Positions 1 to 6,446 of a DNA stretch of 8,780 nt are shown here, piece after piece. Position numbers and translations under genes: made by a program. The stretch is taken from contig JABUEZ010000072.1 in the NCBI GenBank assembly GCA_013314795.1, positions 1 to 8,780 of the forward strand, in the 5' to 3' direction. A model generated the notes under the pieces. The model had not been told where the DNA came from and ran no database searches. It worked only from the letters and a program-made list of their open reading frames with translations. This DNA is from Candidatus Profundicultor aquiphilus. Lineage in GTDB: Bacteria; Atribacterota; Atribacteria; Atribacterales; Caldatribacteriaceae. Positions within the stretch are counted from its first letter, which is position 1; the number at the start of each line of letters is the position of its first letter.

Positions 1-801
1 ACCGCAACTCCCTCCGCTTCACCGGCGCCTTCTCCAACTCCCAGGGAAACACCATCCAAAGAGATAACCCCGACACCGGTTCCCGAAACTGGAGACATCA
101 ACCACCTTAACCCCAAAGCAATCGTGATCGATCCTGGCCATGGCGGGAAAGACCCGGGATGTGTTCAGAACGGGTATCAGGAAAAGGACATTGTGTTGAA
201 CGTAGCCAAGATATTAAAAGAACTTTTAGAAAAAGAGGGTTTCCAGGTTTTTATGACCCGCTCCGAAGATGCCTATCCCACCCTCGAGGAGCGTTACGCT
301 CTGGTGAACAAAACGGTACCCCTTCTATTCATAAGCATTCACTGTAACGCCGCACCCAATCCCTCGGCTTCAGGAATAGAAGTGTTTGTGGGAAATTCAA
401 GACCGAAGGGAGAAGGAGCGCTGGATGTAGCCAATCGGGAAAATGAACTCTTTCTGGCCGAAAAGAAGGTGAAAGAAAGCAGCAACGTCCTCGATACCGT
501 TTTTTCTTCGGCATATTATCTCACCAGTAGAGAAGCCAGTTTGGAACTCGGAACCACGCTGATTGAGCGAGTCACTGCCCAAACCAGGCAGTTCAAGCGA
601 GGCGCCAAAGAAGCACCGCTTGTGGTTTTGCGCAACATTTACTCCCCGGCGCTTCTGGTGGAAATAGGATTTTTGAGCAACCCCAAAGAGGCTAAAAATC
701 TGGCTTCTTCTGCCTTCCAGCGTAAGATCGCTCAGGGAATGGCCGAGGCCATCAAGGCGTTTTCTCAGAGTGAAAAGGTGAAAAAACTCCTGGAAGAGTG
801 A
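1..801 (+). CDS. N-acetylmuramoyl-L-alanine amidase (Amidase_3), 5'-truncated by window edge
   Basis: This is a zinc amidase that cuts the bond between N-acetylmuramic acid and L-alanine in peptidoglycan, so it should act in the cell envelope. The reading frame is open from base 1. The first ~40 visible residues are a Pro/Thr/Ser-rich, low-complexity stretch, best read as a linker between an unseen N-terminal export or wall-binding part and the catalytic domain. Family signatures follow in order: IDPGHGGKDPG (Zn-ligand His, visible residue 47), a Glu in the GYQEKDI segment (~61), SIHCNA (His ~114) and LLVEIGFLSNP (catalytic Glu ~221). All expected metal and catalytic residues are present. A GTG at 124 is in frame, but it falls inside the first conserved beta-strand motif, so it is not the true start. 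The stop overlaps or closely abuts the next gene, suggesting an operon. Family assignment is firm; the specific role (daughter-cell separation, germination or general turnover) is not determined. Confidence 0.93.
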   Translation, partial: TATPSASPAPSPTPRETPSKEITPTPVPETGDINHLNPKAIVIDPGHGGKDPGCVQNGYQEKDIVLNVAKILKELLEKEGFQVFMTRSEDAYPTLEERYALVNKTVPLLFISIHCNAAPNPSASGIEVFVGNSRPKGEGALDVANRENELFLAEKKVKESSNVLDTVFSSAYYLTSREASLELGTTLIERVTAQTRQFKRGAKEAPLVVLRNIYSPALLVEIGFLSNPKEAKNLASSAFQRKIAQGMAEAIKAFSQSEKVKKLLEE

Positions 802-806
802 CGAAC

Positions 807-1442
807 ATGGAAAAAAAGAAATGGAAATCGAGAAAAAATAAGAACGCCAAAAAGATAAGTCGGTCACCGTTTCTCTACATCCTTCTGGGAATAGCCCTCT
901 TTTTTGGGGTGGTCTATGGTGGAGAGCTGGTTTTTCGATTCATCTCTTCCCGGGGAGAAGAAACTTCACCCCCTCCAGCTTCTCACGAGCCTACCCTGAG
1001 CCAAACTATAGCCCCCACCAAGGAAGAAACAGAAGTTACCCTCTACTTTGCCAACCCTGAGTTCACAGCCCTGGTAGGAGAAAAACGAAAAATTCCTCGC
1101 AGTGAAACATGGTTAGAAGACATTTTAAAAGCACTTCTACAGGGACCAAAAAATACCTCGTTATTCAACCCCATCCCTCCCTCTACCCGTTTAAACGCCG
1201 TCTTCCAGGACCAGGAAGTGGTGTACGTGGACTTAAGCGAAGAAATGATGCGCAACCAGTCCGGCGGTACATCCCAGGAACTTCTGAGTGTCTATGCCAT
1301 TGTGGACACTCTGACCGCCCTTCCGGGAATCAAAACGGTCAAAATCCTGATCAACGGGAAAGAAGAATTGACACCCTGTGGCCACATTGACATCTCCCAA
1401 CCCTTAGAAAGGGATGAAAAACTCATTGCCCAAGTTCGTTAG
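807..1442 (+). CDS. Membrane-anchored GerMN-domain protein
   Basis: The 211-residue product starts with a very basic segment (MEKKKWKSRKNKN), followed by one hydrophobic helix at about residues 22-40. A Pro/Thr/Ser-rich spacer and a C-terminal domain from about residue 75 come next. That domain has GerMN features: VTLYFANPEFTALV at its start, an ILKALLQGP helix, VVYVDLSEEM, a helix with LSVYAIVDTL, VKILINGKE, and the closing GHIDISQPL motif. GerMN domains occur in the spore germination/sporulation protein GerM and in many lipoproteins and membrane proteins of non-sporulating bacteria, so the domain alone does not show sporulation. I chose the ATG at 807 because GGAAGAG lies about 8 bases upstream. 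A GTG at 798, overlapping the amidase stop, would add three residues. Its place after an amidase fits a role in peptidoglycan remodelling outside the membrane, which is inferred from context. Confidence 0.85.
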   Translation: MEKKKWKSRKNKNAKKISRSPFLYILLGIALFFGVVYGGELVFRFISSRGEETSPPPASHEPTLSQTIAPTKEETEVTLYFANPEFTALVGEKRKIPRSETWLEDILKALLQGPKNTSLFNPIPPSTRLNAVFQDQEVVYVDLSEEMMRNQSGGTSQELLSVYAIVDTLTALPGIKTVKILINGKEELTPCGHIDISQPLERDEKLIAQVR

Positions 1443-1480
1443 CTTTCAGGAGCTGGGAAACTACCTCAAGAAAGAAAAGG

Positions 1481-1485
1481 AAGGA
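1481..1485 (+). promoter_or_regulatory. Ribosome binding site that fixes the rph start
   Basis: AAGGA (within AAAAGGAAGGAT) lies six bases before the ATG at 1492. It supports that start over an in-frame ATG at 1414, which would overlap the GerMN gene and add 26 residues not typical of RNase PH. Confidence 0.7.
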
Positions 1486-1491
1486 TCGTTC

Positions 1492-2220
1492 ATGCGGAAT
1501 GACGGAAGAAAACCCGATGAATTAAGGCCGATCTCCGTTCAGAGAAATTACCTCAAATACGCCGAAGGTTCAGTCTTCATCGAGGCAGGCAATAATCGCA
1601 TTGTGTGTTCGGCCTCTATCGAAGACAAAGTGCCACCCTTTTTACGAAATACCGGCCAAGGGTGGATTACCGCCGAATACGCTATGATTCCTCGCGCCAC
1701 CACCACCCGTAACATCCGGGACGTGGTAAAAGGACAGGTGGGAGGAAGAACCCATGAAATCCAACGCCTCATCGGAAGGGCACTGCGGGCCGTGACCAAT
1801 CTGGAACGACTGGGTGAAAAAAGCATCCTCGTCGATTGCGACGTCATTCAGGCCGATGGGGGCACCCGGACTCTGGCCATTACCGGCTCTTTCATTGCTC
1901 TGGTGGATGCCCTCTGGACCTATATTGACCGGGGGCTACTCAACAAAGGGGGGCTCATCAAGGATTACCTGGGCGCAGTCAGCGTGGGAGTCGTGGGAGG
2001 ACAGGTGCTTTTAGACCTCAACTTTGAAGAGGATTCTAATGCCCAGGTTGATATGAATATGGTGATGACCGGCAGCGGAAAACTGGTGGAAATCCAGGGC
2101 ACGGCGGAAAAAGATCCGTTCTCTCGAGACACTCTTAATGCACTCCTTGACCTTGCTCAAAAAGGTATTCAGGAAATCATCCTTTTGGAGCGGAAAATCC
2201 TGGAAAGAGGGTTACCGTGA
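1492..2220 (+). CDS. rph: Ribonuclease PH (tRNA nucleotidyltransferase)
   Basis: RNase PH is a phosphate-dependent 3'-to-5' exoribonuclease that trims tRNA precursors in the cytoplasm, forming a ring-shaped hexamer. The 242-residue product matches the usual length (~240) and aligns by eye with Bacillus-type RNase PH along its whole length. It begins MRNDGRKPDELRPI, then has GSVFIEAGNNRIVCSASIED, VPPFLR, GWITAEYAMIPRAT and GGRTHEIQRLIGRALRAV. The Arg at ~86 and GGTR at ~123-126 are the phosphate-site residues of the family. The catalytic-site aspartates are seen in LDLNFEEDSNAQVDMN (Asp ~181 and ~187), followed by VMTGSGKLVEIQGTAE. The start at 1492 is set by a strong Shine-Dalgarno sequence and by family length. 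The 3' end overlaps the next gene through GTGA, so the two are probably translationally coupled. Confidence 0.97.
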   Translation: MRNDGRKPDELRPISVQRNYLKYAEGSVFIEAGNNRIVCSASIEDKVPPFLRNTGQGWITAEYAMIPRATTTRNIRDVVKGQVGGRTHEIQRLIGRALRAVTNLERLGEKSILVDCDVIQADGGTRTLAITGSFIALVDALWTYIDRGLLNKGGLIKDYLGAVSVGVVGGQVLLDLNFEEDSNAQVDMNMVMTGSGKLVEIQGTAEKDPFSRDTLNALLDLAQKGIQEIILLERKILERGLP

Positions 2221-2810
2221 AAAAATTCTTTTATCTCGTCAGTCGAAACGTCGGAAAACTCAGGGAAATCCAGGATATTGTCGCCCCCTTCCATCTGGAG
2301 GTGCGCAACATCCATGATTTTTACCCACTTCCCGAAATCGAAGAAACCGGGGTAAGCTATGCTGAAAACGCCCTCCTCAAAGCAAGGTACGGTTTCCAGC
2401 TCACCGGGGAAATCTGTGTCGGAGAAGATTCGGGACTGGAAATCGATGCCCTGGATGGTGCACCGGGCATTCAATCGGCCCGGTTTGGAGGAAGCAATCT
2501 CCCTTTTGCAGAGAAAATCGCTGAAATTTTAAAACGCCTCGAAGGTGTGCCTCCCGAAAAACGCTCTGCCCGTTTTGTGTGTGTGGTAGCACTGGTCTTC
2601 CCTGGAGGAGAAAAGCTTTTCGAGGGCATCTGCGAAGGGTGGATTGCTCAAAAACCAGAAGGCAACCAGGGTTTTGGGTATGATCCAATCTTCGTTTTTC
2701 CACCTTTTGCAAAAACCTTTGCCCAGCTTGGCCCGAATGTGAAAAACCGCTATAGCCACCGGGCTCAGGCCTTCAGAAAGTGTGCTGAGTTTTTGATCCG
2801 CGAACTTTAA
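2217..2810 (+). CDS. rdgB: XTP/dITP diphosphatase (RdgB/Ham1 family)
   Basis: Members hydrolyse the non-canonical purine nucleotides XTP, dITP and ITP to monophosphates, keeping them out of DNA and RNA. The 197-residue product has the family landmarks in order: SRNVGKLREI (S9, N11, K14 nucleotide-binding set), VSYAENALLKA, GEDSGLEIDAL with the catalytic-type Asp71, GAPGIQSARF, EGWIAQKPEGNQGFGYDPIF (~141-159) and SHRAQA near the C-terminus. The usual Gly after SHR is Ala here, a mild deviation. The GTG start overlaps the rph stop by four bases (GTGA), with purine-rich GGAAAGAGGG just upstream. The rph-rdgB pairing is common in Bacillota and related groups. The TAA stop shares the TTAA tetranucleotide with the stop of the convergent macro-domain gene. 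Confidence 0.95.
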   Translation: MKKFFYLVSRNVGKLREIQDIVAPFHLEVRNIHDFYPLPEIEETGVSYAENALLKARYGFQLTGEICVGEDSGLEIDALDGAPGIQSARFGGSNLPFAEKIAEILKRLEGVPPEKRSARFVCVVALVFPGGEKLFEGICEGWIAQKPEGNQGFGYDPIFVFPPFAKTFAQLGPNVKNRYSHRAQAFRKCAEFLIREL

Positions 2811-3370
2811 GTCTGGGTTTTAATACCCCTCTCTTGCAGTAACGCCTGCAGGGTCTCCTGGTAGACACTCAAATCCTGAGGGGTAAAGAGAACAAAAACG
2901 ATCTCTTGCAGCGGACCGCTCTGGTTTTCCGTCATAAAATCAAGCACAGCCTGCAGAGCAATCCTTGCCGCTTCTTTTATCGGATATCCATAGGCTCCAG
3001 TACTGAGAGAAGGAAAAGAAATGGAAGTAATACCTCTTTCTTTCGCCAGAGCGAGGCTCGAAAGATAGGCGCTGCGAAGAAGTTCCGCCTCACGGTTTTG
3101 ACCTCCCCGGTAAATCGGCCCCACAGCGTGAATGACATATTTTGCCTTGAGATTCCCGCCGCTTGTTATCACCGCTTTTCCGGTGGGACATCCTCCGATC
3201 TTCCGGCATTCTTCGGCAATAATCGGTCCCCCAGCCCGATGAATGGCACCATCAACGCCTCCACCTCCGGCAAGACGGGCATTGGCTGCGTTCACGATGG
3301 CTTCGGTATCCTGCTTGGTGATATCTCCCTGAATCAACGATAATCGACACCCTCCAATTCTCACTTCCAT
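2807..3370 (-). CDS. Macro-domain protein, O-acetyl-ADP-ribose deacetylase-like (MacroD/YmdB type)
   Basis: MacroD-type macro domains bind ADP-ribose and hydrolyse O-acetyl-ADP-ribose or mono-ADP-ribose esters on proteins and nucleic acids. The 187-residue product is a single macro domain of standard length. Visible motifs are IQGDITKQ (~13-20), AIVNAANARL (~24-33), the GGGGVDGAIHRAGG loop (~35-48), CPTGKAVIT (~61-69), YVIHAVGPIY (~78-87) and FPSLSTGAYGYP (~119-130). The NAAN, GGG-VD-AI-H and STG-YGYP elements, which form the ADP-ribose pocket and catalytic region in MacroD1/YmdB, are intact. It begins 25 bases after the HpcH aldolase gene and is the last gene of the sugar block, preceded by a G-rich region (GGGGGTGGTGGG) that serves as a ribosome site. 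Why it sits in a sugar operon is unclear. Removal of a damaged or acylated sugar-nucleotide by-product is possible but speculative. Confidence 0.92.
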   Translation of the reverse strand: MEVRIGGCRLSLIQGDITKQDTEAIVNAANARLAGGGGVDGAIHRAGGPIIAEECRKIGGCPTGKAVITSGGNLKAKYVIHAVGPIYRGGQNREAELLRSAYLSSLALAKERGITSISFPSLSTGAYGYPIKEAARIALQAVLDFMTENQSGPLQEIVFVLFTPQDLSVYQETLQALLQERGIKTQT

Positions 3371-3395
3371 TACCCACCACCCCCGAAAGACAGAC

Positions 3396-4166
3396 CTATA
3401 GCGAATGCTTTGCTCGCAATCTATTCACCATCACATCCGCACCCTGAACCAGAAACCCATAATCCGTTCCCACGGTCAGGAACTGAACTCCCCTTTCCAT
3501 CCACCGCTGCGCTTCTCTTTCAGACAGGGGAGTGGCTATGCCCACCGGAATACCTTTTTCTCGCGCTTTGACTATGACACGGTCAACTGAGGCAACCACC
3601 TGAGGATGATCGATTTCACCCAGGACTCCCAGAGAACCGGATAAATCCCAGGGACCGATGAAAATTGCCCCAAGTCCATTCACTTCCAGGATTTCATCAA
3701 TGCGATTCACGCCCTCAATATGCTCAATCTGGATCATCACCAGAACATCCTGCGCTTTCTGAAGATAGGTTCTTCCCAAACGATCATAGAAAGAAGCCCG
3801 ACGAGGACCAAATCCCCGGATACCAAGGGGTGGATAGAAACAGGAAGCTACAGCTTTTTCCGCCTCCTCCCTGGTGGAAACCATGGGAACCATAACTCCC
3901 GGCGCTCCAACATCAAGGACCTGTTTGATCAGCACCGGATCGTTACTTGGAACTCGTACGATTCCGGTTACACCTCCCCGCAGAGCCAGAAGGTGAAGCT
4001 GAACCACCTCAATGGTCAAAGGGGCATGCTCCATATCGATCACCAGAAAGTCAAACCCTGCTCCTGAGAGGAGTTCTGTCACCGTGGGATCGGTAAAACT
4101 CACCCAGGTCCCCAGACATACCTTTCCAGAAGCAAGTTTCTTTTTGAAATCCAGAGCCTCTTCCAG
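3396..4166 (-). CDS. HpcH/HpaI-family class II aldolase (2-keto-3-deoxy acid aldolase type)
   Basis: This family reversibly cleaves 2-keto-3-deoxy or 4-hydroxy-2-keto acids, often to pyruvate plus an aldehyde, using a divalent metal in a TIM barrel. Numbered from the start used here (256 residues), the landmarks are DMEHAP with catalytic-type His ~47, IVRVP with Arg ~71, VPMVSTREEAEKAV, YPPLGIRGFGPRRA, the metal-ligand Glu ~148 in MIQIEH, and FIGPWDLSGSLG with metal-ligand Asp ~174. These match the His/Arg/Glu/Asp set of GarL and HpcH. The N-terminal segment that family members use for their first helix and strand (FKKKLASGKVCLGTW) is in frame, but no ATG, GTG or TTG precedes it. A CTG at 4164-4166 lies six bases after a GGGGG ribosome site and is used here as a tentative start. 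The conventional GTG at 4101-4103 would delete beta-strand 1. Substrate is unknown; the gene lies 13 bases after the GatZ-like gene, in the same operon. Confidence 0.9.
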   Translation of the reverse strand: MEEALDFKKKLASGKVCLGTWVSFTDPTVTELLSGAGFDFLVIDMEHAPLTIEVVQLHLLALRGGVTGIVRVPSNDPVLIKQVLDVGAPGVMVPMVSTREEAEKAVASCFYPPLGIRGFGPRRASFYDRLGRTYLQKAQDVLVMIQIEHIEGVNRIDEILEVNGLGAIFIGPWDLSGSLGVLGEIDHPQVVASVDRVIVKAREKGIPVGIATPLSEREAQRWMERGVQFLTVGTDYGFLVQGADVMVNRLRAKHSL

Positions 4167-4172
4167 GAGAAT

Positions 4173-4178
4173 CCCCCT
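4173..4178 (-). promoter_or_regulatory. Ribosome binding site before the aldolase gene
   Basis: On the minus strand AGGGGG follows directly after the GatZ-like stop codon (4180-4182). It lies six bases before a CTG at 4164-4166, which is normal spacing, and this is the main argument for a CTG (or the adjacent ATT) start. A second G-rich string, GGGGA, precedes the GTG at 4103, so the choice is not settled. Confidence 0.45.
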
Positions 4179-4179
4179 T

Positions 4180-5484
4180 TTAATCCTCTATAATCGTCTT
4201 CAATTTGCCTTCCAAATCCAGGAGATTAAAAGCCCGGAAATACTTGTCCATGGCCTTTTCAATTCGTGTCACGACGATTTCCTCCGGCTGATATCCATTC
4301 TGAGAAAGATGGCGATAGAGGAGCAAGCGACTTTTGACCACTCGAGGGTTGGCCCACACATAACGACATCCGGTTTTCACCAGCCACGACCTTCTTTCTG
4401 GAGTAAGTTCGAAAAGATTTTTGCCTTGTTCATCATCCCGAAGCCACTTTTTCCACCGACCACTGGCCTCAACCTCCTCAGTGAGTACCTGGAGAAAATC
4501 GGATTTCCGGGGAATCAGTTTCTCCGAGAAAAGCCGCTCTTCGATATCGACCAGTTCCCGCAACGCTTCGTACTCTTCCTCGGTAAATTCCGGCCCCACA
4601 TTTGCTGCCCCCATTTGTGACCGAGGATAGGCCTCCGGGTTTTCCACGTAATCGGTGTAATGACCCTTGATAAAAGAACCATACCTCCGGGCTTTCTGGG
4701 CAAGCTCCTGAGCCACTCCCGGATCAAAAAGGGTGGTGTGGAGATCTGTCCCCACTTTTCCCACCACAAAGACAGGCCAAACATCCGGTAGGGACGCTTC
4801 ACGAAGACCACTCTGGAGTCCAACCAGAAAACGCTCAAAGACACCCATATCGGCTAATCCCCCGTGCACCTCTTCCGTACCCACCTCATAGGAAATGGGA
4901 GAAAACCCCCTTTCCCGACGGTATTTTTCTGCATGCCGGATGAGTTCTACCGTTCGCTCAATAACCCACTCGATGGGAATGGTTGAACCTTTAGGAAGAG
5001 TTTTATCCACCGTGGGGTCCACGTGAAGGAGGTCATATCCGGCCGAAATCGCCGCTTCAAAGGATTTTTTGGTCCATTCCATGCAGCGCTCTAAAGGCCA
5101 GTTTTCCATGCTTTGAATATCCTTGACCCACGGACCACCATGGTCAACGGCAACGATGATGAGTCCCCGGTAATCGATGGATTCAGCCTCCATCTTGACC
5201 AGCTCCACAAATTCTTGCGGCGTAAGACCGGTATACCCCCGGTCAATGTCCACTTGATTCAAAGTGGCTGCAAATTTAATGGGAGCGTTGGCCCGCTTGG
5301 CACTCCGTAAAGCAGCCTTAATGACCGTTTCCGAATTGGGACACACCGCCAGGATGGTGTACGATTGTCTTTCCCTGGCAGCTAATTTCTGGACCGTCTC
5401 CATCAAAAAATCAACTACAGCTTTATTTCTCTTTCGAGCTTCTCTTCGGATGAAACTGCGGTCAACTTCGTCACGCTTCAACAA
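4180..5484 (-). CDS. GatZ/KbaZ-family protein (class II tagatose-bisphosphate aldolase non-catalytic subunit family)
   Basis: In enteric bacteria GatZ and KbaZ stabilise the catalytic GatY/KbaY tagatose-1,6-bisphosphate aldolases. Stand-alone relatives in thermophiles have been reported to epimerise fructose/tagatose (or their phosphates) at C4. The product is 434 residues, close to the family length of ~420-430. Visible motifs are AVCPNSETVIKAAL (~46-59), PIKFAATLNQVD followed by GYTGLTPQEF (~68-92), VAVDHGGPW (~111-119, GDHLGP in KbaZ), LLHVDPTVD (~152-160), YEVGTEEVHGG (~199-209), FVVGKVGTDLHTT (~239-251), and HYTDYVENPEAYP then GAANVGPEFTEEEYEAL (~275-308). The frame stays open to 5661, but that extension lies inside the kinase gene and is low-complexity Gly/Ser, so I start at TTG 5482-5484. 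This TTG has AAAGGAGA eight bases upstream and overlaps the kinase stop. No GatY-like gene is in the window, which favours an independent enzyme such as an epimerase. Family is firm; activity is inference. Confidence 0.88.
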   Translation of the reverse strand: MLKRDEVDRSFIRREARKRNKAVVDFLMETVQKLAARERQSYTILAVCPNSETVIKAALRSAKRANAPIKFAATLNQVDIDRGYTGLTPQEFVELVKMEAESIDYRGLIIVAVDHGGPWVKDIQSMENWPLERCMEWTKKSFEAAISAGYDLLHVDPTVDKTLPKGSTIPIEWVIERTVELIRHAEKYRRERGFSPISYEVGTEEVHGGLADMGVFERFLVGLQSGLREASLPDVWPVFVVGKVGTDLHTTLFDPGVAQELAQKARRYGSFIKGHYTDYVENPEAYPRSQMGAANVGPEFTEEEYEALRELVDIEERLFSEKLIPRKSDFLQVLTEEVEASGRWKKWLRDDEQGKNLFELTPERRSWLVKTGCRYVWANPRVVKSRLLLYRHLSQNGYQPEEIVVTRIEKAMDKYFRAFNLLDLEGKLKTIIED

Positions 5485-6434
5485 CGATGCTCTCTCCTTT
5501 CCGCCCGAGCCATAAAATCCCTCACTTCCTTTAACGTCGGCGCTCCCTCCATGGGTCCCTTTTTGGTTACTGCCAGAGCTCCCACCGCGTTGGCGAGTCT
5601 TCCCACCTCCTGAAGCGGCAACCCCTGCGCCAGACCGGCCAGGAACCCGGCACAGTAGCAATCCCCCGCTCCGGTGGGATCAATTTCCTCCACCGGAAAT
5701 GCCGGAATCTCCCATTTTCCGTCTTTAGTATAGATAACCGAGCCTGCCTTTCCCTTTTTGAGGGCCACAATTTCTGGACCCTGACTGAGGACCTTTGCAC
5801 AGGCCCGGTCAACATCGCTTTCATCGGTTAATACCGTGATCTCTTCGGCAGTGGGGAACACCACCGCGCTTTCCCGCAAGATGGGTTGAAAGAGTTCCCG
5901 GGCTCTTTCCTTTCCCAAAAGTTCCGGACGGAAATTGGGGTCAAAGCTAACTTTCCCGCCTCCCTGCTTTACCAGTTTCAAAGCTTTGAGATACGCTTCC
6001 CGGCACTGGTCGTTGATGAGCATACTGGAACCCATTACGTGGAGAAAATCAAGGCGTAAAAAGACATTATCAGGAACATCCTGGGGAAAAATCTGACCGG
6101 ATGCCGCCCGGGAAATATGGTAGATAAATTTCCGGCTCCCGTCACTAAAGTAGGTGACAAACGCAACACCGGTGGTAAAGTCATTGAGCCGCTTGATCCC
6201 GGAAATGTCCACTCCGTCTTTCTGCAAACGTTCTACGATGAGCGTTCCAAAATCGTCATTCCCCACTGCCCCCACAAAAAATACCTCTTCCCCCAGGCGA
6301 GCCAGACAATCGGCAAATATCGCCGGGGCGCCACTCGGGAAGGGACCGACAAAGATTCCTGGAACCCCCAGAGGTTCATCAACCCGATCCCGCATAATTT
6401 CGACCAGCAACTCTCCCAAACATCCAACTTTCAT
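5478..6434 (-). CDS. PfkB-family carbohydrate kinase
   Basis: This ribokinase-fold enzyme transfers phosphate from ATP to a sugar hydroxyl in the cytoplasm. The 318-residue product starts MKVGCLGELLVEI and carries FPSGAPAIFADCLARLG (~32-48; the usual Asn of the GGAPAN motif is Ile), VGAVGNDDFG (~54-63), TTGVAFV (~87-93), a substrate-lid region around the YHISRAA segment, FDPNFRPELLG (~164-174), and PTAEEITVL (~194-202). The PfkB signature 2 (DPTGAGDCYCAGF, ~252-264) contains the catalytic Asp258 and the anion hole. The profile resembles fructokinase and 2-keto-3-deoxygluconate kinase branches, but the substrate cannot be fixed from sequence. The ATG start has GGAGGG six bases upstream. The last codons overlap the TTG start of the GatZ-like gene, so the two are translated in a coupled way. 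It follows the 254-bp gap after the YjbQ gene and may start its own transcript. Confidence 0.93.
   Translation of the reverse strand: MKVGCLGELLVEIMRDRVDEPLGVPGIFVGPFPSGAPAIFADCLARLGEEVFFVGAVGNDDFGTLIVERLQKDGVDISGIKRLNDFTTGVAFVTYFSDGSRKFIYHISRAASGQIFPQDVPDNVFLRLDFLHVMGSSMLINDQCREAYLKALKLVKQGGGKVSFDPNFRPELLGKERARELFQPILRESAVVFPTAEEITVLTDESDVDRACAKVLSQGPEIVALKKGKAGSVIYTKDGKWEIPAFPVEEIDPTGAGDCYCAGFLAGLAQGLPLQEVGRLANAVGALAVTKKGPMEGAPTLKEVRDFMARAERREHRC
5493..5499 (-). promoter_or_regulatory. Ribosome binding site deciding the TTG start of the GatZ-like gene
   Basis: On the minus strand AAGGAGA lies inside the kinase 3' end. It is eight bases before TTG 5482-5484 and eleven before a second TTG (5479-5481), which itself overlaps the kinase TGA stop. 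No ATG or GTG in frame gives a better fit. Confidence 0.65.
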
Positions 6435-6440
6435 GGTTTT

Positions 6441-6446
6441 CCCTCC
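6441..6446 (-). promoter_or_regulatory. Ribosome binding site of the kinase gene
   Basis: GGAGGG on the minus strand lies six bases before the ATG at 6432-6434. It is a near-consensus site and supports that start. Confidence 0.75.

Noticed and set aside
397..867. Minus-strand 156-codon ORF opposite the amidase
   Set aside because: It is a shadow of the amidase gene, whose catalytic motifs are all on the + strand.
1414..1491. Longer rph start at ATG 1414
   Set aside because: It overlaps the GerMN gene, lacks family similarity over the extra 26 residues, and a strong ribosome site supports 1492.
2836..2851. TGCAG/CTGCA dyad near the convergent junction as a terminator
   Set aside because: Only five pairs, within the macro-domain coding sequence, and no T-run follows on either strand.
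4012..4620. Plus-strand 202-codon ORF opposite the aldolase and GatZ-like genes
   Set aside because: It is antisense to two well-supported genes, lacks domain motifs, and has shadow-frame composition.
5485..5661. N-terminal extension of the GatZ-like frame up to 5661 (59 extra residues)
   Set aside because: It lies wholly inside the kinase coding region in another frame, is Gly/Ser-rich low complexity, and has no counterpart in the GatZ/KbaZ family.
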